From Acidobacteriota bacterium (GTDB lineage Bacteria; Acidobacteriota; Terriglobia; Terriglobales; Acidobacteriaceae), in assembly GCA_016196065.1 (NCBI GenBank), contig JACPYL010000010.1, forward strand, positions 620,001-684,000: a DNA stretch of 64,000 nt, given 5' to 3'. The stretch's first letter is position 1. Each line of letters starts with the position of its first letter. Made by a program: the position numbers and the translations under genes. Below the pieces are notes generated by a model. That model was not told the DNA's origin and did no database searches. It worked only from the letters and a program-made list of their open reading frames with translations. Shown in pieces: positions 10,209 through 17,692 of the stretch.

Positions 10209-11267
10209 ATGTCAGCGGGCACGCCCCCAACTCGCTTTTCGCAAGAGCTCAACATCTTTCACGATGTGGCCAAGGCTCTGACCTCGTCGCTCGACCTCGA
10301 TTCCATCCTGCAGACGATCATGGAAAAGATGGCGGAATATTTCTGCCCGGAAACATGGTCTTTGCTGATGGTGGACGAGCAGAAGGATGAGTTGTACTTT
10401 GCGATCGCCGTGGGAGCTGCAGCGGAAGTTCTGGCGAATGAACGGGTGAAGATGGGCGAAGGCATCGCGGGCTGGGTAGCGAAAAATGGTCAGACCCTGA
10501 TTGTGCCCGACGTGGCAGCCGACTCTCGATTCTCACGCCGCCTTGATCAAATGACGCGCTGGCAAACACAGTCGATCATCTGCGTCCCGCTGCGTTCGCG
10601 ACACCGCGTGCTGGGCGTGATCCAACTCGTCAATGTGGATGTGAACAGCTTGAAGGAACAGGAAAAGTTCTTTCTTGAGGCATTGTGCGATTACGCCGCC
10701 ATCTCCATCGAGAATGCCAAGGCCGTCGAAAAAATTCAGGAACTCACCATCACCGACGACTGTACCGGCCTGTTCAACGCGCGTCACTTATATAAGACGC
10801 TCGAAACCGAGGTGTACCGCTCGGCCAGATTCGGGTACGAGTTCAGCGTGATCTTTATCGATCTCGACCATTTCAAGCAGGTCAACGACACCAAGGGCCA
10901 TCTGGTGGGAAGCCGTCTGCTCGCCGAAGTGGGTTATCTGATTAAGGCGCAGCTCCGCCTGATTGACTTTGCGTTTCGTTATGGGGGCGACGAATTTGTA
11001 GTTCTACTCCCGCAGACCGGGAAGGACGCCGCGGTGGTGGTTGCGAAGCGGTTGCTGGATTCGCTGCGCAATGGCAACTTCGCAACCGAGCAGGGAGAAA
11101 AAATTGACGTCCGGGCGAGCATGGGACTAGCTACGTTCCCGCATGACGCGCAAACTCCGCACGACATCATCCGCCAGGCGGATGAAATGATGTACGCCGT
11201 CAAGAACAGCACCCGCAACAATATTGGAGTGGCATCGCGCGGGCTGCTGGAGAATGGCGAACAGTAG
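10209..11267 (+). CDS. GAF-domain diguanylate cyclase
   Basis: A 352-residue soluble protein with an N-terminal GAF sensor (~15-175, with GIAGWVAKNGQ and VPDVAADSRFS) and a GGDEF domain (~185-340). The active-site loop RYGGDEF (residues ~257-263) is intact, so it should condense two GTP into c-di-GMP. RLID sits at the place of the inhibitory RxxD site, suggesting product feedback. The domain opens with DDCTGLFNARHL, as in active cyclases. The ATG at 10209 has GAGG six bases upstream. The signal bound by the GAF domain cannot be read from sequence. It stands alone, diverging from the RodZ-like gene. Confidence 0.93.
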   Translation: MSAGTPPTRFSQELNIFHDVAKALTSSLDLDSILQTIMEKMAEYFCPETWSLLMVDEQKDELYFAIAVGAAAEVLANERVKMGEGIAGWVAKNGQTLIVPDVAADSRFSRRLDQMTRWQTQSIICVPLRSRHRVLGVIQLVNVDVNSLKEQEKFFLEALCDYAAISIENAKAVEKIQELTITDDCTGLFNARHLYKTLETEVYRSARFGYEFSVIFIDLDHFKQVNDTKGHLVGSRLLAEVGYLIKAQLRLIDFAFRYGGDEFVVLLPQTGKDAAVVVAKRLLDSLRNGNFATEQGEKIDVRASMGLATFPHDAQTPHDIIRQADEMMYAVKNSTRNNIGVASRGLLENGEQ

Positions 11268-11482
11268 TTTTCCGCAAGTTCTGTAGACTCCTCCGACTCC
11301 CATAGAAGCCCAGCCCGTGGGCGGAAAGCGATTTCGCGAAATTCGCCTCATTGCAACGGTTGACATCTCCTATAACTTCCGCTGGCGACATTCAAGTCAG
11401 TTGACGTAATCTCGCGATACCACTCGTTGACCGGCACGTCGGCGCTGTCTTAGACTCCAACCACTTCCAACTGGGGGAAACC

Positions 11483-11983
11483 ATGACCATCGGAACATTC
11501 ACTCGCAGGAATTTTGCTGGGCGGCTGGCCGCAATTTTTTCCAGCCTCGGTCTTACTGGCCTGGCGCTAGCGGGAAGCGCTGAAGGGAAGACGGATGAGG
11601 GAATCCGCAAGCTCAACGACGACGGCAAAGCCGCCGACGGAAAACAGATGATCACGCCGATTGTGGTTCACAATGGGCTCATTTACGTGGCCGGGCAAGG
11701 GGCGCACGATTCCGGCCCCGCGGACCAATTCGAAATTGGACATCACACCACCATCGTGATGGACAATGTTAAGAAACTTGTCGAAGCCGGTGGCGGCACC
11801 GTGGACACGATTCTTCAGCTCACCGTGTTTCTTGCGGACATCAAGTATTACGACGGAATGAACAAAGTGTTTAAGACCTACTTCCCGAATGGCGGGCCGG
11901 CCCGCACCACGGTCGCCGTAGCCGCGCTCCCGGGCAATTCGCTGGTGGAAATCAACTGCATCGCGGTTGCGGTAAAGAAATAG
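11483..11983 (+). CDS. Tat-exported RidA-family protein
   Basis: A 166-residue protein with a twin-arginine leader (TRRNFAG at residues 7-13, hydrophobic stretch to ~30) and a RidA/YjgF domain (~55-165). Family marks include IYVAGQG, the TVDTILQLTVFLAD stretch and the PARTTVAVAALP segment holding the conserved Arg used by imine deaminases. Cytosolic RidA removes reactive enamine/imine intermediates; an exported member must act elsewhere, and its substrate is unknown. The ATG at 11483 has GGGGG AAA upstream. No neighbour suggests a pathway. Confidence 0.88.
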   Translation: MTIGTFTRRNFAGRLAAIFSSLGLTGLALAGSAEGKTDEGIRKLNDDGKAADGKQMITPIVVHNGLIYVAGQGAHDSGPADQFEIGHHTTIVMDNVKKLVEAGGGTVDTILQLTVFLADIKYYDGMNKVFKTYFPNGGPARTTVAVAALPGNSLVEINCIAVAVKK

Positions 11984-12087
11984 CCTGGCTTACGGTCGTG
12001 CTTTCTTCGACGCACTTCTCTTCAGCGCTGAAGCGCCGGGCTGATCTGCCCCTTCTGAATTCTCCGACACCCCGGGCTGGCGATGTC

Positions 12088-12133
12088 TGGGGCAATGGAT
12101 TGCCCCAATATTGGGGATGACGGCATTGTCATC
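12088..12133 (+). promoter_or_regulatory. Cluster of dyads ahead of the DUF4423-type regulator
   Basis: Three overlapping palindromes: TGGGGCAA/TTGCCCCA (12088-12107), the perfect 14-mer CCCCAATATTGGGG (12103-12116) and GATGAC/GTCATC (12116-12133). They end 30 bases before the regulator start codon, a typical place for an autoregulatory operator. The first two share bases and cannot both pair in RNA. Confidence 0.5.
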
Positions 12134-12163
12134 GCTGGGGCGTGTTAGTACGATTCATCAGCC

Positions 12164-12763
12164 ATGGCGAGTTCACAATTTCTCGGAAAGCTCAAACAGG
12201 AGTTTGAAGAGCGGCAGCGCAAGAACTCGCGCTATTCGTTGCGGGCATTCGCGGTATTTCTTGGAACCGATCATTCCACCCTTTCTCAAATTTTGCGCGA
12301 CAAGCGGCGCATCTCGGCCGTCCAACTGCGGCGGTGGGGCAAGAAGCTGGGGATGATCGAAGAAGAGGTCGCTGCCTACGTGGCGACCCAATATGTGCCG
12401 GAACTTTCCACCACGCGCCGGCAGGAACAACTGCGCCATTGGACTGCAGAAGCGATGGCGATTCTGGCTGATCGCAGTCATTGGCAGATCCTTCACCTGT
12501 TGCGCTCGCGTGAGTTCAAGCCTGATTGCCGATGGATCGCCGGGCGAATTGGGACGAGCGTGGATGAGGTGAACGTGGCATTGAGCCGCCTGCTTCGCTT
12601 GCAGATGCTCGAGATGGGACGAACGGGGAAAAGGAAAGACTTGACGGGTTGCGGACAGCGTACGGAAGCGGAATTTCAAAAGCAGGCGCTTATCAAGGTT
12701 CGTGAACTGGCGGCCAACGATGGCGTGGAGTTACGTCGAATCAAAAGCAAGTCCATGAAATGA
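12164..12763 (+). CDS. TIGR02147/DUF4423-like transcriptional regulator
   Basis: A 199-residue protein with an N-terminal HTH-like region (residues ~20-70: YSLRAFAVFLGTDHSTLSQI followed by a basic Arg-rich helix) and a second winged-helix-like region (~105-160, with DCRWIAGRIGTSVDEVNVAL). This two-part layout and the spacing recall TIGR02147 proteins with their DUF4423 domain, although members are usually longer (about 270 residues). It likely binds DNA; the signal is unknown. The ATG is at 12164. The VOC gene starts 16 bases after its stop, so the two form a probable operon. Confidence 0.65.
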   Translation: MASSQFLGKLKQEFEERQRKNSRYSLRAFAVFLGTDHSTLSQILRDKRRISAVQLRRWGKKLGMIEEEVAAYVATQYVPELSTTRRQEQLRHWTAEAMAILADRSHWQILHLLRSREFKPDCRWIAGRIGTSVDEVNVALSRLLRLQMLEMGRTGKRKDLTGCGQRTEAEFQKQALIKVRELAANDGVELRRIKSKSMK

Positions 12764-12779
12764 GGAGATCATCTTCGAT

Positions 12780-13133
12780 ATGAGTAATCCAGTAATGCAA
12801 TTCCAGATTATTTCCAAGACTCCGGATGAGACTGCCGAGTTCTACGCGACTTTGTTTGGATGGGCGGTGAACGATGACAATCCAATGGGGTACAGAGCGA
12901 TTTCCACCGGATCAGCGGAAGGGATCCAGGGCGGAATCTGGCCGGCGCCGCCACAGGCACCGACGTTCGCGCAGTTGTTCATTGCGGTCGACGATGTGAA
13001 GGCATGCGCGAAACAAGCGGAGGGACTGGGAGCGAAAGTGATTATCCCGCCAACTTCTTTGCCGGACGGCAGTGAAATGGCGGTGATCCACGATCCGCAG
13101 GGAATGTCGTTCGGAGTGATGAAGCGGGGCTAG
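12780..13133 (+). CDS. VOC-superfamily (glyoxalase-like) protein
   Basis: A 117-residue single VOC unit. The start QFQIISKTPDETAEFYATLFGW is the usual N-terminal beta-helix of the fold, and the end AVIHDPQGMSFGVM is the typical closing strand. VOC proteins bind a metal and act in glyoxal, dioxygenase or resistance chemistry. Here the usual His and Glu ligands are not clear, so the activity is open. GGAGATC lies a little far (about 12 bases) from the ATG at 12780. It is encoded with the upstream regulator. Confidence 0.85.
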   Translation: MSNPVMQFQIISKTPDETAEFYATLFGWAVNDDNPMGYRAISTGSAEGIQGGIWPAPPQAPTFAQLFIAVDDVKACAKQAEGLGAKVIIPPTSLPDGSEMAVIHDPQGMSFGVMKRG

Positions 13134-13322
13134 GATTCAGTGCTGCGTCCATCCTGGTGCCGAGTGACAGGCATGACGCAGGGGACCCCGTCAGCGTTTC
13201 TATTTCGGCAAGAAACTATTCGAGCAATAACCTCTGAGACGACTCAGCATTGTGGTTAGCATTACGCCACTATCTTCTTGCTTGCCTTTTTCGGAAACAC
13301 CAACGATAAATACAGGCGAGAT

Positions 13323-16300
13323 ATGTTCAGGTATTGGCGTGCCCTTACTCTCACTGTCGCGCTGGCGACATTGAATGCACAAACCTCGTCGCCCCCCGCG
13401 GCGCCGAAGAACGATTACTCCCAGGAAGCCGCCGTCATCGAAGAGATGACGACGCGGGCTGTTTTTGACAACAGCGGAAACTCGACTCGCGAGCAGATTA
13501 CCCGTGTGCGGGTGCAAACCGATTCCGGCGTAAAGCATTGGGGTCTGTTAACTTTCCCATTTTCATCGGCGACCGAGACCATTGAGATCGACTACGTTCG
13601 TGTCCGTAAGGTGGACGGCACCACTATCACGACGCCGCCCGATAACGTGCAAGATCTGGACGCTGAGATTACCCGGGCGGCTCCGTTCTACAGCGATCTG
13701 CGGGAAAGACATGTCGCGGTAAAGGGGCTGGCCACCGGAGACATCCTCGAATATCAGGCGCATTGGCACACCACAAAACCGCTGGCACCCGGTCAATTCT
13801 GGTTTCAGTACAACTTCCATCGGGAAGGCATTGTTCTCAATGAGCTTCTCGAAGTGAAGGTGCCTGCGGATCGGGCAGTGAAGGCGAAGGGTCCGATCTC
13901 CAAACAAAAAACCACGCAGGAAGGGAACTTGCGAGTCTACAGCTGGACCCATTCGCAGCTCTCCGAAGTACGCGATCCCCAGGCCGATGAAAAGAGACAG
14001 ATCGATACAGCGTTGGGGCGCAGGGAATCGCCCGATGTGCAAGTGAGCAGCTTTCAAAACTGGGAAGAAGTGGGACGCTGGTACTGGGATCTTCAAAAGG
14101 AACGGATTGAGCCTAGCCCGGCGATTCGCGCCAAAGCTGCTGAACTGACCAAGGGATTGACGGACGACGATTCCAAGCTGCGAACTCTCTATAAATTTGT
14201 GAGCACGCAGTATCGCTACATTGGAATCTCATTTGGAATCGGTCGTTATCAGCCTCACGCAGCAGACGATGTTCTGAGTAACAACTATGGCGACTGTAAG
14301 GATAAGCACACGCTCCTGGCGTCCTTATTGCAAGCGTCGGGTTTCACTTTGTATCCCGCATTGATCAGTTCCACGGCGAGAGTTGATGTCGATATTCCGT
14401 CGCCGGCCCAGTTCGATCATGTGATCGGATATCTGCCGCGTGGTCCGAAAGAAAAAGATGGGATTTGGCTCGACACAACTCCGGAAGTCGCGCCTTTCGG
14501 CTATCTCGTCAATCGGTTGCGGAACAAACAGGGGCTAGTCATGGCCAGCGAGAGATCGGCCCAGTTTCTTTCTACACCTCCCGACCCACCCATTCCGGCA
14601 ACGGAAGCGTTCAAGATCGAAGGAAGCCTCAATGACGAAGGCACCTTTGACGCAAAAGCGGAGGATACAAGCACTGGTGACTCGGAAGTGTTGGTGCGGG
14701 CCGCGTTCCGGCAGATTCCGCAGCCACAGTGGAAGGAGTTGGTGCAGCAGATTTCCTACGGCTTAGGTTTCGCGGGCACGGTCAGCGATGTGAGCGCGGG
14801 CAAGGTCGAAGAGATCGCGGAGCCATTCCATTTTTCCTATTCGTACAATCGCAAAGACTATCCCACGTGGAAGAGCGACAAACAATTTACGGTTCCCGGC
14901 CTGCCTTTGACCATGCCTGCGCTGAAGGACGATGCGCGAAATCCGGTCTGGCTGGGATCACCAACGCAGTTCGTGTCGGAAGCCAGGATCAAGACGCCGA
15001 ACGGCTACACGCCGCTGGTGCCGCCTAACCTCGATGTGAAGTACGATTTCGCGGAATATCACGCTACATACTCCGTGGAAAAAGGGGTGTTGATCTCTAA
15101 GCGCAGGCTGGTGACGATTTTGCCCGAAGTTCCAGTGGCAAAGTTCGAGGATTACCGGGCACTCGTAAAGAAAGTCCAGCAAGATGTCTGGCAGTATGTG
15201 CAGACGACGTCGGCCGACAGGGCAACTAGTTCCTCCGGGTTGGCGATGCCGGGGACGAGCGATCTCGGCCCATTCGCGTCGATTCTGAACGACATCCGAG
15301 GATTGCCGAATAGCGACTCTCCGGAGGCGACCCGGCTCGAAAACGAGGCTCGCGACCAAATGGCATCGCATAACGTGGAAGGGGGCATCTCCCTTATCCA
15401 AAAGGCCGTTGCGACTGATCCAAAGTTCACTCGGGCATGGGTGATGCTGGGAGTGTTTCTGTGTAGCAACAATCGAGTGGATGCAGGAATCGATGCGCTT
15501 CATACAGCAATGGCACTGGAACCGAACAAGGCCTCCATTCCCAAAGCGCTGGGCTATACGTTGATGTCGAAGCAGAAGTTCGCGGATGCGATTCCGGTCT
15601 GGCAAGACTTCATGAAGGCCTATCCCGAGGACGTGGACGGCCCGTCGAATCTTGCGAGTTGTCTGCGCAACTTACAGCGCTATTCGGAAGCGGCCGCTGC
15701 TCTCGAGGCGGCGGTAAAGATCAAGCCGGAACTACCTGTTTTGCGACTGCAACTTGCATCCGCCTATTTGCACGCGGGCGATCGAGGGAAAGCAGCGGAG
15801 TCCTATCGAAAGATTGGCGAGTTAGACAAGGACGGTAGTTACTTGAATGACGCGGCCTACCAGATGGCGAGTGCCGATCTCGAACTGCCGCTCGCCTTGG
15901 AGTATGCCAAAAAGGCGGTGCGCGCCGCCAACGCCGATTCAGAGAAGATCTCGCTGGAAGATTTGAAGGTGGAAGACCTGGGCAGAATTTTTCGATTGGC
16001 CGCCGAATGGGACACCCTCGGATGGGTGGAGGAGCGGATGTCGCAACTGGATGAGGCCGAGCACTATTTACTGGCGTCCTGGAAACTCACGCAGGACGGA
16101 GTCGTGGGCGGGCATCTGTGCCATCTCTACAGACGGATACACAAGAACAGCGCTGCTATTCAGATGTGCCGCGTGGCGGTGTACCGCATCCCACTGTCGA
16201 AGGGACTCGATTTGAGCGAGGCGATGGTGGAGATTGCGGCAGCGAAAGAAAATCTCAAGGCTCTAACCGGAGTCGCCGTCAAGGAGGAGACCCCGATCGA

Positions 16301-16613
16301 TGAGTCGAATTTTGTTATGCAGGAACGCAGGTTTAAGTTGTCACGTTTCATGGTTGGAACGGAAAGCGCGGAGTTCTTCGTGCTCCTGGCGTCGGACGGA
16401 AAGAGCCCGACATTTAAGGTGCAGGACACGAAGTTCATCAGCGGATCGCCCAAGATGAAGTTGGAAGGGAAGCAACTGCGGAGCCTCGATTTCGGTGTCC
16501 CGTCTCCAGGCGGTAGCGTCACACGATTTGTGAGGCGCGGAATTCTCGGGTGCTACCAATACAGCGGATGTTCGTTCGTGCTGCTGGAACCTTCGTCGCT
16601 GTCGTTGAACTAG
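13323..16613 (+). CDS. Large secreted DUF3857/transglutaminase-like/TPR protein
   Basis: A 1096-residue exported protein. Residues 1-20 are a signal peptide. Residues ~35-215 form a DUF3857 domain (VRKVDGTTITTPPDNVQDLD). A transglutaminase-like domain at ~250-400 shows the Cys in NNYGDCKDKHTLLASLL, a His in QFDHVIGYLP and the Asp in WLDTTPE, so a working Cys-His-Asp triad is possible. A beta domain follows (~430-620). TPR repeats occupy ~680-990, and a final ~90 residues are of unknown fold. Such proteins occur in Bacteroidetes and Acidobacteria; their substrate is not known. The ATG at 13323 opens the signal peptide and has a purine-rich site; a TTG at 13278 is upstream. Confidence 0.85.
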   Translation: MFRYWRALTLTVALATLNAQTSSPPAAPKNDYSQEAAVIEEMTTRAVFDNSGNSTREQITRVRVQTDSGVKHWGLLTFPFSSATETIEIDYVRVRKVDGTTITTPPDNVQDLDAEITRAAPFYSDLRERHVAVKGLATGDILEYQAHWHTTKPLAPGQFWFQYNFHREGIVLNELLEVKVPADRAVKAKGPISKQKTTQEGNLRVYSWTHSQLSEVRDPQADEKRQIDTALGRRESPDVQVSSFQNWEEVGRWYWDLQKERIEPSPAIRAKAAELTKGLTDDDSKLRTLYKFVSTQYRYIGISFGIGRYQPHAADDVLSNNYGDCKDKHTLLASLLQASGFTLYPALISSTARVDVDIPSPAQFDHVIGYLPRGPKEKDGIWLDTTPEVAPFGYLVNRLRNKQGLVMASERSAQFLSTPPDPPIPATEAFKIEGSLNDEGTFDAKAEDTSTGDSEVLVRAAFRQIPQPQWKELVQQISYGLGFAGTVSDVSAGKVEEIAEPFHFSYSYNRKDYPTWKSDKQFTVPGLPLTMPALKDDARNPVWLGSPTQFVSEARIKTPNGYTPLVPPNLDVKYDFAEYHATYSVEKGVLISKRRLVTILPEVPVAKFEDYRALVKKVQQDVWQYVQTTSADRATSSSGLAMPGTSDLGPFASILNDIRGLPNSDSPEATRLENEARDQMASHNVEGGISLIQKAVATDPKFTRAWVMLGVFLCSNNRVDAGIDALHTAMALEPNKASIPKALGYTLMSKQKFADAIPVWQDFMKAYPEDVDGPSNLASCLRNLQRYSEAAAALEAAVKIKPELPVLRLQLASAYLHAGDRGKAAESYRKIGELDKDGSYLNDAAYQMASADLELPLALEYAKKAVRAANADSEKISLEDLKVEDLGRIFRLAAEWDTLGWVEERMSQLDEAEHYLLASWKLTQDGVVGGHLCHLYRRIHKNSAAIQMCRVAVYRIPLSKGLDLSEAMVEIAAAKENLKALTGVAVKEETPIDESNFVMQERRFKLSRFMVGTESAEFFVLLASDGKSPTFKVQDTKFISGSPKMKLEGKQLRSLDFGVPSPGGSVTRFVRRGILGCYQYSGCSFVLLEPSSLSLN

Positions 16614-16637
16614 AGTAGTGATGTCCGGAGGGGCGAG

Positions 16638-17630
16638 CTATTGTGGCGGGCGCTTCTTAAGATCGTCCGGCACGTCGGCCTTTTTCTTTTCCTCGGGGAC
16701 GGACTTCCACGCCGAGACATTCGCTGGCGCTGAAGGATTGACGCCGAAATCCCACACGTAGAGATTCATTCCTTCTTTGCCGAGCATTTCGACGACGGCG
16801 TACTCTCCATTTGCGAGCGGTTGCTGCGGAGATAGCTTGACCCATCCGCCTGTAAGCTCCTGGACGGTGGACGGAATAAATTTCTCGTCCGCTTTTACTT
16901 TGCCGTAAGGTGCGATCTTGATACCTCCGGCGATGCGCTTCCCGTTCTTGATTTCGGCGCGAACGATTTTGAAGCGCTCCACTGCGGGAGGTGGCGGCTC
17001 TTCGCCGGGCGCGAGGACAGGTTTTCCGTTGGCGTCAATAGGATCGATGTTGACGTAGATGGCGGGCACGCCGGTGTGAGATTGAACCTTGGCGCGTACT
17101 CCGTCGAGTTCGATCGTCTGCTTGGCGCTGGCCAGCGGATTGATAGCGGCGCGCAGAATATTCGACTTCATGTTCTTGTTAAGATCGCCGCCGGACTGAT
17201 TGATTTCGTCCAGTTGCGGCTGATTCTGAAACGTGTCGAGCAAGAAGACGCCGCCGTCGTCGGGAAGACGGATTCCAGGGGCTACCTTCGGCGTGCGCGC
17301 TTCCTCCGCTTTTTGCTCTGCTTCCAATTCTTTATCGAGAGCGACGGCTTCGGGCGCGGGTTCACCCTGCAGGCGGCCTTTTTCGTATTTGTCGGTGGCG
17401 TCCCAGTCGATCAGGTTCTTGGGAATTTCTTCCCACTCGCCGCGCTCTGCGCTGAAGTAGCGGACACGCTCTCCTTTGATTTCGTATTTCGCCGCGAGTT
17501 GGTAACTGCCGTCTTTGAGGATCAGACGCTTGGCGAGGTTTTGGGCGCAGGATTGCCGACTGCCAAGACCGACGAGAGCGGTTACGAGGAGAACGGCGAT
17601 ACCAATTGAGCGTTTCATCCGACGCAACAT
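16638..17630 (-). CDS. Secreted protein of unknown function (330 aa)
   Basis: An exported protein with a signal peptide (basic MLRRMKRS start, hydrophobic core, cleavage near SCAQ). The mature part begins with a short SH3/DUF-like beta segment (LILKDGSYQLAAKYEIKG), passes through an acidic Lys/Glu-rich helix (~90-115), then holds a domain with GVPAIYVNIDPID and FKIVRAEIKNGKRI. The C terminus is Pro/Lys rich. I do not recognise the family. The ATG at 17630 has GGGGGAG five bases upstream. It is convergent with the preceding TPR gene (24 bases apart) and follows ppc in direction. Related genes in acidobacteria would show what is conserved. Confidence 0.7.
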   Translation of the reverse strand: MLRRMKRSIGIAVLLVTALVGLGSRQSCAQNLAKRLILKDGSYQLAAKYEIKGERVRYFSAERGEWEEIPKNLIDWDATDKYEKGRLQGEPAPEAVALDKELEAEQKAEEARTPKVAPGIRLPDDGGVFLLDTFQNQPQLDEINQSGGDLNKNMKSNILRAAINPLASAKQTIELDGVRAKVQSHTGVPAIYVNIDPIDANGKPVLAPGEEPPPPAVERFKIVRAEIKNGKRIAGGIKIAPYGKVKADEKFIPSTVQELTGGWVKLSPQQPLANGEYAVVEMLGKEGMNLYVWDFGVNPSAPANVSAWKSVPEEKKKADVPDDLKKRPPQ

Positions 17631-17692
17631 TATGCTCCCCCGGCTGAGACCTGAAAAGTTGGATGCAAAATCTACCTTCAGAGTCTGGACAC

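Noticed and set aside
12003-12087. Hairpin-like GC-rich stretch ahead of the regulator as a terminator of the RidA gene
   Set aside because: GCGCTGAAGCGC pairs locally, but no T tract follows and the better dyads lie further on.
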